A stretch of DNA of 64,000 bases from Bacillus cabrialesii (GTDB lineage: Bacteria; Bacillota; Bacilli; Bacillales; Bacillaceae), in NCBI RefSeq assembly GCF_004124315.2, contig NZ_CP096889.1:2711001-2775000 (forward strand), given 5' to 3'. This document shows positions 42,384 to 51,666 of the stretch, piece after piece (positions within the stretch are counted from its first letter, which is position 1; each line of letters begins with the position of its first letter). Under the pieces are notes generated by a model. The model worked only from the letters and a program-made list of their open reading frames with translations. It searched no databases and was not told the origin of the DNA. The position numbers were made by a program, and so were the translations under genes.

Positions 42384-43529
42384 TCACTCATTTTCTTCTT
42401 CCGGGCGGCCAAACATTTGGTTTACAGAAGGCTGATTCGCCATTGGCATAGATACTCCGGCCGCATATGGATTTGGATTTGGATTCGCTCCGCCGTAAGG
42501 CATATTAGGGGTTCCATAAGCTCCTAATCCGGAATAGCCAGGTGCGGAGTAATATGGCTGATGATGATCATCGTCACAGCCGCAATCGTCATGATCTTTG
42601 TACGGCATGAATCCTGGGGCCGCCGGCTGGTATGCTCCCATCACTTGAGGAGAGCCATAATGAGGGCCATACGGCATTTGTCCATAAGGAGATCCATAAG
42701 CCGGAGATGCGTATTGAGGCGCTCCGTAAGAACCGTAATGTCCGTGATGCTGGTTTTCATATTCACCCGGATCATACTGAGGCGATACAAAACCTGGCTG
42801 GTATCCATAAGGCTGATACATTGGGTAAGCATGTGCCGGAAAGTACGGATAGCATAATCCTGATCCTGGAAGAATTGGTGAAACAGGAACCGGACACGGC
42901 ATGAAGTGTGCCGGATAGTGATAATAGGGCTGAACAGCCGGCATATTCGGAACTGTGTGATGAACATTTTCTTCTTCTATACCGCCTACCTCTGGCGCCT
43001 TTGGCATATTAGGCATATTTGGGTAATTTGCATTTTCCATATTACTCATAGCCTCCTGTTGTGGAAATTGATCTTGCATGTGATACATATGATCCATATT
43101 TCCGTCATGATGTTTTTTCGGCTCCTCCGGTTTAGGAGGCGACCAAGGCTGGAAAAGCTGTTTCATATCATAATAATCGTTCACATCAGCTTCAGGATAC
43201 ACATTTTCCTGCAAATTAGGCATCGGCGGGACATACGGCACAGACATCTTTTCTTTCGGCTTTGTGTCTTCTACATCGACAACGGATTTAGGCTTCTCTT
43301 TCGCAAATGGATGTTCTTGCTTCACACTTCCGGCCGCCGGACTTTTGCCCGCTTTTGGCTCTTTTCTGACCGGAACACCTTCAGACGGCACTTTTATTTT
43401 CATTCCAGGCATGATTAAGTCTGGATTGCTGAGCTGTGTATTAAGCTTCTTCACTTCCTCAATATCAACTCCGTACTTTTCAGCTATTTTCAAGAGCGAA
43501 TCGCCTTTTTGAACGATATGGATTTTCAA
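42384..43529 (-). CDS. safA: Spore coat assembly protein SafA
   Basis: A 381-residue inner-coat morphogenetic protein. A LysM domain (residues 1-50, HIVQKGDSLLKIAEKYGVDI) targets it to the cortex-coat interface. A charged linker (about 52-120) follows, then a long Pro/Tyr/Met/Gly/His-rich C-terminal region (about 150-375) with loose repeats of PNMP and YGSP type and a DDCGCDDDHHQP patch. Low-complexity composition explains a long spurious frame on the other strand. The internal C30 product known from B. subtilis cannot be judged here. Start follows GAGGGG. coxA is downstream. Confidence 0.93.
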   Translation of the reverse strand: MKIHIVQKGDSLLKIAEKYGVDIEEVKKLNTQLSNPDLIMPGMKIKVPSEGVPVRKEPKAGKSPAAGSVKQEHPFAKEKPKSVVDVEDTKPKEKMSVPYVPPMPNLQENVYPEADVNDYYDMKQLFQPWSPPKPEEPKKHHDGNMDHMYHMQDQFPQQEAMSNMENANYPNMPNMPKAPEVGGIEEENVHHTVPNMPAVQPYYHYPAHFMPCPVPVSPILPGSGLCYPYFPAHAYPMYQPYGYQPGFVSPQYDPGEYENQHHGHYGSYGAPQYASPAYGSPYGQMPYGPHYGSPQVMGAYQPAAPGFMPYKDHDDCGCDDDHHQPYYSAPGYSGLGAYGTPNMPYGGANPNPNPYAAGVSMPMANQPSVNQMFGRPEEENE

Positions 43530-43644
43530 CGTTTTCCCCTCCTATGCAAAACGTGAACAGTTCAGCTGTGATTACAATATGTTTCTTCACAACATATGCC
43601 TGAACAAACGAAGTTATGAGTTCAGGAGGGGAAATATTTCTGAT

Positions 43645-44751
43645 TTACGTGATCGAAAGCATCCGATTCAGGGCAAGGAGGGCATCTTGCTGAATGACTT
43701 TTGGCACCTTGATCACGCCTGAAGGTTCTCCTTTTTCTATTTGTTCCAGAGACCACAGCAAATGCGGCAAATCAATTCGATTCATTGTCAGACACGGGCA
43801 CATATCAGGATTGAGTGATTCGATTTGTTTATCAGGATGCTCGTGAATGATCCGCTGAACAAGATTCATTTCTGTTCCGATTGCCCACTTGCTTCCCGCC
43901 GGAGCCTGGTTGATTGTATCGATAATATATTTTGTTGATCCGCTGTCGTCACTCAGCGTCACGACTTCGTGTGAACACTCCGGATGCACAATGATTCGAA
44001 TGTCAGGATCACGCTCTCTCACATCACGGATATTGTTCGCGGTGAATTTTTCGTGGACAGAGCAATGCCCCTTCCACAAAATCACTTTCACATTCTTATG
44101 CTCGGATTCAGCCATTAATTCATCTTTTATCGGGTCCCACACAGCCATATCCTCAAGCGCGATGCCCAAGTCATAAGCGGTATTCCTTCCTAAATGCTGA
44201 TCAGGCAAAAATAAAATTCGTTTTTTCTGTGTAAACGCCCATTCAAGCACTTTTTTCGCATTCGAAGAAGTAACAGTCGCTCCGCCATGCTTACCGACGA
44301 AAGCTTTGATCTCCGCAGTGGAGTTCACATAAGTTAAAGGTATGATCGTATCTCCGAATATATGCTGAAGTTTCTCCCACGCCCTATTGGTCTGCTGCAT
44401 ATCCGCCATGTCAGCCATGGAACAGCCTGCTCTCATATCAGGCAGGATAACTGTTTGCTGCTCGCCTGTCAGCATATCAGCGGTCTCTGCCATAAAGTGC
44501 ACGCCGCAAAATACGATATACTCCGCTTCTTTATTTTTCTCCGCAATTTGGGCCAGCTGCAGGGAATCGCCTGTTTGGTCAGCAAATTGTATCACTTCGT
44601 CTTTTTGATAATGATGGCCCGGTATAAAAAGCCGGGGGCCATACTTTTTCTTAATGGCCGCAACACGCGTTTCCATGTCCTTTCTTGACATTCCTTTATA
44701 ACCATCAGGCATCATATCATTCGATTGTTTTATCACATCAAGAATTGACAT
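43645..44751 (-). CDS. nadA: Quinolinate synthase NadA
   Basis: A 368-residue [4Fe-4S] enzyme that condenses iminoaspartate with dihydroxyacetone phosphate to quinolinate. The cluster cysteines fit those in CGVHFMAET (about 110), CSHEVV (about 230) and CPCLTMNRI (about 320). Start ATG at 44751 follows GGAGGAA; it overlaps nadC by 14 bp, indicating translational coupling. Last gene of nadB-nadC-nadA. The divergent nifS is thought to supply sulfur for its cluster. Confidence 0.95.
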   Translation of the reverse strand: MSILDVIKQSNDMMPDGYKGMSRKDMETRVAAIKKKYGPRLFIPGHHYQKDEVIQFADQTGDSLQLAQIAEKNKEAEYIVFCGVHFMAETADMLTGEQQTVILPDMRAGCSMADMADMQQTNRAWEKLQHIFGDTIIPLTYVNSTAEIKAFVGKHGGATVTSSNAKKVLEWAFTQKKRILFLPDQHLGRNTAYDLGIALEDMAVWDPIKDELMAESEHKNVKVILWKGHCSVHEKFTANNIRDVRERDPDIRIIVHPECSHEVVTLSDDSGSTKYIIDTINQAPAGSKWAIGTEMNLVQRIIHEHPDKQIESLNPDMCPCLTMNRIDLPHLLWSLEQIEKGEPSGVIKVPKVIQQDALLALNRMLSIT

Positions 44752-45607
44752 AACGGCATTCCTCCGCAGATTCATTTGATAATGCAACATCCATGCTGAT
44801 ATCTAAGCTTTTGACGGAATGAGTCAGAAATCCTAATGAAATATAATTCACACTAGTCCCTTTAAAAGCAGGCAAAGATTCTAACGTAATTCCGCCCGAA
44901 GCTTCAGTTTTTATATGGTTCGGTGTAAGAGTTGCAAAATGGCGGACCGTATCAGGCCGGCAGTTGTCAAACATAATAACATCTGCGCCTGCTTCAATTG
45001 CTTCCCGCAGCTGTTCCTCCGTTTCAATTTCCACCTCGATATTTACCATATGCCCCGCGGCCTGACGCGCTTTTTTGCACGCCTCTAAAATAGAGCCGCA
45101 TGCTGCAATATGATTATCTTTAATCATGATCCCATCATACAAGCCGAATCGATGATTGTACCCGCCACCCGCTCTGACAGCGTATTTTTCCAGCATTCTA
45201 AGCCCCGGTGTTGTTTTTCTCGTGTCACAGATTTTAATCTGGTCATCATCAAGCCGCCCAACAGCTTCCCTTGTCATTGTCGCAATTCCTGACATTCTCT
45301 GAATGAGATTTAATACGACCCGCTCTCCTGAAAGAAGTGCAGCTGCGGGACCTCGTAATACGGCAATCACTTCACCTTTTCGCAAAATGTCCCCATCTGA
45401 TTTATGTAAAATGGTTTGAACATTTTCGTCTAATAAAGTAAAGCCTTCTTTTATCACCGCGGCTCCGGCAAAAATGCCGTCTGACTTTGCAACAATCTCC
45501 GCTCCACAGCTCTGTTCTCTAAAGATGGCCTGCGATGTTAAATCCCCCATCCCTATATCCTCAAGAAAAAAGTGATTCAGCAATTTTTTCAGCTGTAAAT
45601 GATTCAT
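44738..45607 (-). CDS. nadC: Nicotinate-nucleotide pyrophosphorylase NadC
   Basis: A 289-residue quinolinate phosphoribosyltransferase making nicotinate mononucleotide from quinolinate and PRPP. Motifs: LEDIGMGDLTSQ near residue 15, LNLIQRMSGIAT (about 100-111), KICDTRKTTPGLR (about 129-141), IMIKDNHI (about 167-174) and EVEIETEEQL. The start at 45607 overlaps the nadB 3' end by 47 bp, an unusually long overlap that is consistent with coupling. An internal start would remove the conserved N terminus, so I keep it. Confidence 0.95.
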   Translation of the reverse strand: MNHLQLKKLLNHFFLEDIGMGDLTSQAIFREQSCGAEIVAKSDGIFAGAAVIKEGFTLLDENVQTILHKSDGDILRKGEVIAVLRGPAAALLSGERVVLNLIQRMSGIATMTREAVGRLDDDQIKICDTRKTTPGLRMLEKYAVRAGGGYNHRFGLYDGIMIKDNHIAACGSILEACKKARQAAGHMVNIEVEIETEEQLREAIEAGADVIMFDNCRPDTVRHFATLTPNHIKTEASGGITLESLPAFKGTSVNYISLGFLTHSVKSLDISMDVALSNESAEECRYVNS

Positions 45608-47156
45608 TTTTCCAAATCCTCTCGTTTTTTATAATCTTCGTTCCCTTTTTTGTATGGACAATTTGTCTTCCTTGCCAACCCATATCAGCTTGGGGAAAAT
45701 CGGTACGAAAGTGCGCCCCCCTGCTTTCCTCCCGCAAAAGCGAAGAAAATGTCATCAGCTTTGCAGTTTGCCATAAATGAGAGAGTTCCAGCTGCGGGAT
45801 TGTGATATCCTTCACATTCACTTTTTGAAAAGGCAGCGTATGAAGCCAGATGCTCAGCTCAATCAGACTGCTTTTTTCTCGCAAGATAGACATTTGACTT
45901 GTCATTCTGCTTTGCAATTCATTCATCTCTGTATTCGGCACCTTATAGATTATGCTGGTTTCTTGTTCTGATTGAAATTGTCTGTTATAAACCGGCTTTT
46001 GCATGATATGCTCTGCTGCTCTTTTTCCAAACACCAGCGCCTCCAATAAGGAATTGCTCGCAAGCCGGTTGGCTCCATGTAAACCGGTACATGCGGTCTC
46101 GCCAATCGCATAAAGCCCCGGCACTGTTGTTTCCCCCCAGCGATTAACTGAGACACCCCCCATCAAGAAGTGCATTCCCGGTGCCACAGGGATTTTTCCG
46201 GTTTGGATATCAACCCCTGCTTTTTCACAAATAGCTGTGATGGTTGGGAAACGCCCTTCGAAATCAGAAATTGCTGTGCAGTCGATGTAAACGCGGTTTC
46301 CTTTTGCCATTTCTTCATGAATAACCCGTGAAACGATGTCTCTTGGAGCCAGGTCACCTAATGGATGCCGTCCAGCCATAACCCGGCGGCCGTTTTCGTC
46401 TGCTAAATATCCGCCTTCTCCTCTGACAGCTTCTGAAACAAGCCCGTAGGAAACATCATTTTTCACAAGCAATGTCGGATGAAACTGGGTAAACTCTAAA
46501 TCCGTTACTTCCGCTCCGGCACGGTAAGCAAGAGAAAGGCCGTCACCTGTAACAGATGGATCATTCGTATGGTGAAGAAACAGGCTCCCGCATCCGCCAG
46601 CCGCCAGCACAACTTCATCCGCATATCTTGCTTTGATCTGTCCCTGGCTGTCTTTTGTCATGACGCCGATACAGCGCCCATTCTCTATCAGCAAATCCGC
46701 TGCTGTCTCATGCTCGATTAACTCGATTTTGCTGTCGATCTGCTTCAGTAAATAATCTACAAGCAGTCTGCCTGTTGCGTCTCCCCCTGCATGAAAAATG
46801 CGGCTGTATGAGTGAGCTCCTTCTCTGCCAAGACAAACATCGCCTTGTTCATTGCGGTCAAATGGAAATTCACTCTCTAATAGGTTTTGAATCATGTTTT
46901 TCCCATCTTGTAAAACGTCTGCTGCAATGGTTAGATCGTTATGTCCGCAGCCGGCATATAACGTATCCTCCAGATGAGCTTCAATCGAGTCACCTTTTGC
47001 ATAAGCCGCAGCAATCCCGCCTTGCGCATAGACTGAATTGCTGTTTTTGGCGCTTTTCTTTGTAATGACAGTCACTTCGTATGAGGGAGGAAAAGCGGAC
47101 GCTAAGGAAAGTGCCGCCGCCCCTGAACCGATGACTGCAATCGTCTTTTTAGACAT
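45561..47156 (-). CDS. nadB: L-aspartate oxidase NadB
   Basis: A 531-residue FAD enzyme that oxidises aspartate to iminoaspartate, the first step of NAD synthesis. FAD-binding GSGAAALSLA (about 10-19), HSYSRIFHAGGDATGR (about 115-130), active-site-region QFHPT (about 236-240), RGEGGYL, HFLMGGV (about 340) and GLHGANRLASNSLLEALVFG (about 370-389) are intact. First gene of nadBCA; its promoter region carries the NadR-type operator shared with nifS. Confidence 0.95.
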   Translation of the reverse strand: MSKKTIAVIGSGAAALSLASAFPPSYEVTVITKKSAKNSNSVYAQGGIAAAYAKGDSIEAHLEDTLYAGCGHNDLTIAADVLQDGKNMIQNLLESEFPFDRNEQGDVCLGREGAHSYSRIFHAGGDATGRLLVDYLLKQIDSKIELIEHETAADLLIENGRCIGVMTKDSQGQIKARYADEVVLAAGGCGSLFLHHTNDPSVTGDGLSLAYRAGAEVTDLEFTQFHPTLLVKNDVSYGLVSEAVRGEGGYLADENGRRVMAGRHPLGDLAPRDIVSRVIHEEMAKGNRVYIDCTAISDFEGRFPTITAICEKAGVDIQTGKIPVAPGMHFLMGGVSVNRWGETTVPGLYAIGETACTGLHGANRLASNSLLEALVFGKRAAEHIMQKPVYNRQFQSEQETSIIYKVPNTEMNELQSRMTSQMSILREKSSLIELSIWLHTLPFQKVNVKDITIPQLELSHLWQTAKLMTFSSLLREESRGAHFRTDFPQADMGWQGRQIVHTKKGTKIIKNERIWKNESFTAEKIAESLFS

Positions 47157-47174
47157 ATGCCACCCTCCTGTTGT

Positions 47175-47206
47175 TTACACCTGTCTTGACACCTATATTT
47201 ACACAA
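47175..47206. promoter_or_regulatory. Three-unit NadR-type operator between nadB and nifS
   Basis: Three direct units TTACACCT (47175), TGACACCT (47187) and TTACACAA (47199) are spaced exactly 12 bp apart between the divergent nad genes. The middle unit overlaps the nifS -35 box. NadR (YrxA) is the known nicotinate-dependent repressor of both units in B. subtilis; assignment of these repeats as its sites is inference. Confidence 0.65.
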
Positions 47207-47215
47207 GGATAAAAT
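47186..47215 (+). promoter_or_regulatory. Sigma-A promoter of nifS-nadR
   Basis: -35 TTGACA (47186-47191), 18-bp spacer, -10 TAAAAT (47210-47215), embedded in the repeated operator. Confidence 0.7.
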
Positions 47216-47258
47216 AAACTCAAGAGTTTTTTATGGAGAACGGATGGAGGAAGAACGG

Positions 47259-48446
47259 ATGATTTATTTAGATTATGCAGCGACAACGCCTATTTGCGAG
47301 GAAGCCCTTAACGTATATCAGAAGCTCAGTATAGATATGTACGGTAATGCCAGCAGCCTGCATGATGCGGGAGGAAAAGCAAAGCACATACTGGAGTACT
47401 GCCGTGGAAAAATCGCCGAACTGATTGGCGGAGAAGCAAACGGCATCTATTTTACAAGCGGCGGCACTGAATCCAATCTTCTGGCTATTCAATCGTTGCT
47501 AAATGGCCTGCCGAAAACAAAAAGACATTTTATTACGACTGCCATGGAGCATCAGTCTATTCATAACTGTGCTGCTTTTCTGGAACAGCATGGATTTGAT
47601 GTAACAATCATTCAACCAGATGAATACGGGGTTATTACCGAGGAAATATTAGCTGCTCATATCCGGCCGGAAACAGGCCTGGTATCTATTCAGCATGCCA
47701 ATTCCGAAACCGGGGTCATTCAGCCCATTCAACGGCTGTCTTTATACCTGCATAACAGGGATATTCTTCTTCATTGCGACGCTGTCCAAACGTTTGGAAA
47801 AATCCCGATCAATACAGAAGAACTGGGGATGGATGCATTGTCAGTGTCAAGCCATAAAGTCCATGGTCCTAAAGGAGTGGGCGCGGTCTATATTCGGCCG
47901 GGTGTCCCTTGGAAACCCGTTTATCCTCTCACTGCTCACGAACATGGATTTAAACCCGGCACCGTAAATGTCCCCGGAATCGGTGCCTTCATTGCCGCTG
48001 CAGAGCTGATCATAAGCGAAATGGATAAACAAATATCCCGCAATAAGACATTAAGAACATACTTTTTAGACCAAATCAGCAATCGATCTCTCCCTGTAAC
48101 CCTTGCGGCAGACACTGCACAAACAGAATGTCTGCCGCATATTATCGGGTGTTTTTTTCACGCATTTGAAGGACAATATGTTATGTTAGAATGTAATCGG
48201 AGCAATATTTGCATATCAACGGGCAGCGCTTGTTCTGCCGGTTATCACGGTCCGTCTGCAGCGATGAAAGCATTAAGAAAAACAGACCAAGAAGCCCTGC
48301 AATTTATCCGCATCTCTTTTGGAAGGCATACAACGGAGGAACAGCTGGATAAGTTATTACATACGTTTACAGCGCTTTGGGAACAAAAGAAAGGAGAACT
48401 TGATATTGACCGAAGAATTAAAGCTCATGGGCGCCAACAGGCGTGA
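47259..48446 (+). CDS. nifS: Cysteine desulfurase NifS (for NadA)
   Basis: A 395-residue PLP enzyme, the second cysteine desulfurase in this window. PLP lysine in SSHKVHGPKG (about 202-211) and catalytic cysteine in STGSACSAG (about 323-331). In B. subtilis it is thought to serve the Fe-S cluster of NadA. ATG at 47259 is eight bases after GGAGG. The 3' end overlaps nadR by 41 bp. Divergent from nadBCA. Confidence 0.92.
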   Translation: MIYLDYAATTPICEEALNVYQKLSIDMYGNASSLHDAGGKAKHILEYCRGKIAELIGGEANGIYFTSGGTESNLLAIQSLLNGLPKTKRHFITTAMEHQSIHNCAAFLEQHGFDVTIIQPDEYGVITEEILAAHIRPETGLVSIQHANSETGVIQPIQRLSLYLHNRDILLHCDAVQTFGKIPINTEELGMDALSVSSHKVHGPKGVGAVYIRPGVPWKPVYPLTAHEHGFKPGTVNVPGIGAFIAAAELIISEMDKQISRNKTLRTYFLDQISNRSLPVTLAADTAQTECLPHIIGCFFHAFEGQYVMLECNRSNICISTGSACSAGYHGPSAAMKALRKTDQEALQFIRISFGRHTTEEQLDKLLHTFTALWEQKKGELDIDRRIKAHGRQQA

Positions 48447-48948
48447 CCAGCTTCTTCTGTGGCTGAAGGAATCCACATCACCGCTGACAGGAGGAGAACT
48501 CGCAAAAAAAGCGAACGTTTCAAGACAGGTAATTGTTCAGGATATATCGCTCTTGAAAGCGAAAAATGAACCGATTATCGCCACAAGCCAAGGATATGTA
48601 TACATGGATGCAGCCGCTCAGCAGCACCAGCAAGCAGAAAGAATCATAGCTTGTCTGCACGGTCCTGAACGGACAGAAGAGGAACTGCAGCTCATCGTAG
48701 ACGAAGGTGTTACAGTAAAAGACGTAAAAATTGAACATCCCGTATACGGAGATTTAACTGCAGCGATTCAAGTAGGCACTCGGAAGGAAGTGAGCCATTT
48801 CATTAAAAAAATCACTTCAACAAACGCCGCCTATTTATCACAGCTGACTGACGGCGTGCATCTTCATACACTGACAGCACCTGATGAACACCGCATCGAT
48901 CAGGCTTGCCAAGCACTCGAGGCAGCCGGTATTTTAATTAAAGACTAA
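48406..48948 (+). CDS. nadR: NAD biosynthesis repressor NadR (YrxA)
   Basis: A 180-residue regulator: N-terminal winged helix-turn-helix of HTH_11 type (about 10-60, LTGGELAKKANVSRQVIVQD) and a C-terminal 3H domain (about 75-170) named for three conserved histidines that bind metal and nicotinate; the pattern HPVYGDL, HFIKK and DGVHLHTL is visible. Start TTG at 48406 follows AAAGGAGA. It overlaps nifS by 41 bp and so is coupled to it; it represses nadBCA and its own operon. Confidence 0.92.
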   Translation: MTEELKLMGANRRDQLLLWLKESTSPLTGGELAKKANVSRQVIVQDISLLKAKNEPIIATSQGYVYMDAAAQQHQQAERIIACLHGPERTEEELQLIVDEGVTVKDVKIEHPVYGDLTAAIQVGTRKEVSHFIKKITSTNAAYLSQLTDGVHLHTLTAPDEHRIDQACQALEAAGILIKD

Positions 48949-48976
48949 AAAAAGCCCTCTAATGGGCTTTTTTATA
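48947..48976. terminator. Bidirectional terminator between nadR and pheA
   Basis: Hairpin AAAGCCCtctaatGGGCTTT with A/T-runs on both sides, overlapping the pheA stop at 48972. Confidence 0.85.
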
Positions 48977-49829
48977 ATTGGTAGGACTGATATGCACCAA
49001 GAAGCTTCACTTTGCAGCCGAGTGCTTCAAGCTCCTGCATGGCGCCTGGAATCAATACCTCATCAAACGCTTTCTCAATATCAATAATAAAGAAATAATG
49101 GCCTAATCCGGTTTTAGTCGGACGTGACTCGATTTTTGACAAGTTTAAATTTCTCCAAGAAAAAGCAGACAGCACTCTGTGCAGCGCCCCTGATTGATCA
49201 TCCTGCGGCAGCATGACCATTAGGGTTGTTTTGGGCCTTGAACTCAATTTTGAATTCACTTCAAATGATATGTTTTCATCAGGAGACAGGATAACAAATC
49301 TCGTATGATTGTCCCTGTAATCCTGTATATCTCGTTTCACGATTTTTAATTCGTATGTAGAAGCTGCCATGTCATTGGCAATGACCCCAATATTCAGCTC
49401 GGGATGGTCACTGACAAATTTTGCTGCCGCCCCGGTTGAATTAGCGTATTCATATGGAACGTTAGGAAAATGACGATGGAGAAATTTATGGCATTGCGCA
49501 ATCGCGTGTGAGTGCGAGTAAATTTTTTCAAGCTCTTTCCATGCATTCTCTCTTGAAGGATGTACGAGCAAGTGCTGATGAATCGGCAATGTCATTTCAC
49601 CCACGATTGGCAAGGGCTGTTCATGTATTAAATAGTCTATCGTTAAGTTTACTGATCCTTCTAACGCATTCTCTAAAGGAACAAAAGCGAAATCAACTTC
49701 GCCTGCAACTGCCGCATCTATACACTCTGGTATGGTACGGTAAGCAACATGCTCGGCGCCGTTTTGAAAACAAGAACTGACTGCTAGGTGTGTAAATGTA
49801 GCTGCTGGACCTAAATAACCGACTTTCAT
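48972..49829 (-). CDS. pheA: Prephenate dehydratase PheA
   Basis: A 285-residue enzyme converting prephenate to phenylpyruvate in phenylalanine synthesis. Catalytic PDT domain (1 to about 185) with GPAATFTHLA, VPLENALEGSV and the essential NHTRF motif (about 180-184). The ACT domain (about 200-285) has GALHRVLSAF and the Phe-binding ESRP motif, so feedback inhibition by phenylalanine is expected. ATG at 49829 follows GGGAGAG at a longer spacing. pheB precedes it by 16 bp. Confidence 0.95.
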   Translation of the reverse strand: MKVGYLGPAATFTHLAVSSCFQNGAEHVAYRTIPECIDAAVAGEVDFAFVPLENALEGSVNLTIDYLIHEQPLPIVGEMTLPIHQHLLVHPSRENAWKELEKIYSHSHAIAQCHKFLHRHFPNVPYEYANSTGAAAKFVSDHPELNIGVIANDMAASTYELKIVKRDIQDYRDNHTRFVILSPDENISFEVNSKLSSRPKTTLMVMLPQDDQSGALHRVLSAFSWRNLNLSKIESRPTKTGLGHYFFIIDIEKAFDEVLIPGAMQELEALGCKVKLLGAYQSYQL

Positions 49830-49845
49830 GACGATATTCTCTCCC

Positions 49846-50289
49846 TTATGCACCTGAACCTAATATTTCAACCTTTTCTACAAAATCAAACTTCCTGAGT
49901 TTATTCATTAACGTATGAATATCCTCTTCCATTGCAGACGTGCTGATAGACAGTGTGACATTTGCTCTGCCTTGGAGCGGAATGGTCTGGTGAATGGAAA
50001 GAACGTTGCTTCCAGAATCAGCTACCGCCTGCAGGAGCTGAGATAACGCACCTGACCTATCCTCCAAATGAAAGAAAAGTGTGATAATTTGTTCTTTAAC
50101 CATAGTGTAGAACGGAAAAACAGCATCTCTGTATTTATAAAACGCACTTCTGCTTAAATCCACTTTTTGAACGGCATCTGCCACTGAATCTGCTTTTTTT
50201 CGATCAAGCAGCTTTTTGACTTCCAATGTTTTTCTCATCGCATCGGGCAATACATCTTCACGGACAAGATAAAATGTCTCCTCTTTCAT
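49846..50289 (-). CDS. pheB: ACT-domain protein PheB
   Basis: A 147-residue protein. The first 60 residues include a helix-turn-helix-like stretch (ADAVQKVDLSRSAFYKYRDAV); the rest is an ACT domain (about 70-145, FFHLEDRSGALSQLLQAVAD). It has often been labelled chorismate mutase, but nothing like that fold is visible; an amino-acid-responsive regulator is more likely. ATG at 50289 follows GGGGGG at six bases. Cotranscribed with pheA; separated from obg by a terminator. Confidence 0.88.
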   Translation of the reverse strand: MKEETFYLVREDVLPDAMRKTLEVKKLLDRKKADSVADAVQKVDLSRSAFYKYRDAVFPFYTMVKEQIITLFFHLEDRSGALSQLLQAVADSGSNVLSIHQTIPLQGRANVTLSISTSAMEEDIHTLMNKLRKFDFVEKVEILGSGA

Positions 50290-50303
50290 TTGCATCCCCC
50301 CTT

Positions 50304-50333
50304 TAAAATAGAGAGCCTGTCATCCAGGCTCTC
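50304..50333 (-). terminator. Intrinsic terminator of obg
   Basis: Stem GAGAGCCTG/CAGGCTCTC followed by TATTTTAAAG on the minus strand. The T-run is short, so read-through into pheB is plausible. Confidence 0.75.
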
Positions 50334-50346
50334 CTCTCAGCCATCA

Positions 50347-51633
50347 TTAATCTATAAATTCAAATTCGAATTCCAGAAGCCTGATAATATCTCCATCCTT
50401 GGCTCCGCGTTCTCTGAGCGCTTCATCAACACCCATTCCACGCATCTGTCTTGCAAACCGTTTAACCGATTCATCACGTGAGAAATCAGTCATCTTGAAT
50501 AACCGCTCAAGACTGTCTCCTGAAAGCACAAACACACCGTCAGGATCGCGTGTAATGTTAAATGGCACTTCTTCATTTTCCATCGTGTACATGACACGGT
50601 TTTGTGTAAGCTCTTCCTCGTCATAAAGCGGGAATTCCGGCGTGTTTTCCAGCTGATTGGCGACTTCAAACAGAAGCTCACGAAGACCTTCTCTTGTCAC
50701 CGCACTGATCGGGAATACCGGATAATCATCCGTCAGCTTTTCTTTAAAGGCTTCAAGATTTTCCGCAGCCTCCGGCATGTCCATTTTATTTGCAACGATA
50801 ATTTGCGGACGCTCAGTGAGACGCAGATTGTACTCGCTCAGCTCCTGGTTAATCGTAAGATAATCCTCATATGGATCACGGCCCTCTAAGCCCGACATGT
50901 CAATGACATGAACAATAACCCTCGTCCGTTCAATATGGCGCAAAAACTGGTGGCCCAGTCCGACGCCTTGGTGTGCGCCTTCAATCAGCCCTGGCAAATC
51001 GGCCATGACAAAGCTGCGACCGTCATCCGTTTCAACCATCCCGAGATTCGGGACAAGCGTTGTAAAGTGATAGTCCGCAATTTTCGGTTTTGCAGATGAG
51101 ACAACAGACAGCAAAGTCGATTTTCCCACACTCGGGAATCCGACAAGCCCGACATCCGCAAGCACTTTTAATTCAAGAACAACGTAGCGTTCTTTTCCCG
51201 GCTCACCGTTTTCTGAAAGCTGAGGCGCAGGATTAGCCGGTGTAGCAAAGCGGGAATTCCCTCTTCCGCCTCTTCCGCCTCTTGCAATAACAGCCTGCTG
51301 TCCGTGCTCTGTTAAATCAGCGATAACCTGCTTTGTATCATCGTCTGTCACAACGGTGCCCGGCGGAACTTTAATAACCATATCATCGGCATTTCGCCCG
51401 TGCTGGTTTTTGGACATACCGTGCTCGCCGCGAATCGCTTTAAAGTGTTTTTTATATCTAAAATCCATCAGGGTGCGGAGACCTTCATCCACTTCAAATA
51501 CGACGTCTCCTCCCTTTCCTCCGTCACCGCCGGCAGGGCCGCCTTTCGGCACATATTTTTCACGGCGAAACGCAACCATCCCGTTGCCGCCGTCGCCGCC
51601 TTTTACATATACTTTGACCTGATCTACAAACAT
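50347..51633 (-). CDS. obg: Essential GTPase Obg
   Basis: A 428-residue GTPase tied to ribosome assembly, sporulation and the general stress response. Gly-rich Obg fold (about 1-158, VKGGDGGNGMVAFRREKYVPKGG split by GGKGGD), G domain with VGFPSVGKSTLL (about 164-175), DLPGLIEGAHQGVGLG (G3) and NKMD (G4, about 282-285), then the OCT domain (about 345-428). Start follows CGGAGGAC. spo0B lies 33 bp upstream; the spo0B-obg pair is typical of Bacillus. Confidence 0.96.
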   Translation of the reverse strand: MFVDQVKVYVKGGDGGNGMVAFRREKYVPKGGPAGGDGGKGGDVVFEVDEGLRTLMDFRYKKHFKAIRGEHGMSKNQHGRNADDMVIKVPPGTVVTDDDTKQVIADLTEHGQQAVIARGGRGGRGNSRFATPANPAPQLSENGEPGKERYVVLELKVLADVGLVGFPSVGKSTLLSVVSSAKPKIADYHFTTLVPNLGMVETDDGRSFVMADLPGLIEGAHQGVGLGHQFLRHIERTRVIVHVIDMSGLEGRDPYEDYLTINQELSEYNLRLTERPQIIVANKMDMPEAAENLEAFKEKLTDDYPVFPISAVTREGLRELLFEVANQLENTPEFPLYDEEELTQNRVMYTMENEEVPFNITRDPDGVFVLSGDSLERLFKMTDFSRDESVKRFARQMRGMGVDEALRERGAKDGDIIRLLEFEFEFID

Positions 51634-51666
51634 AATGTCCTCCGTTCTAAACCGTTAAAAACTCCG

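Noticed and set aside
42600..43080. Short repeats in safA as a possible CRISPR or tandem array
   Set aside because: Irregular, in frame and explained by a Pro/Tyr/Gly-rich protein.
42906..43418. Plus-strand frame of 170 codons rich in His, Arg, Ile
   Set aside because: Complement of the low-complexity C-terminal region of safA; no start signals.
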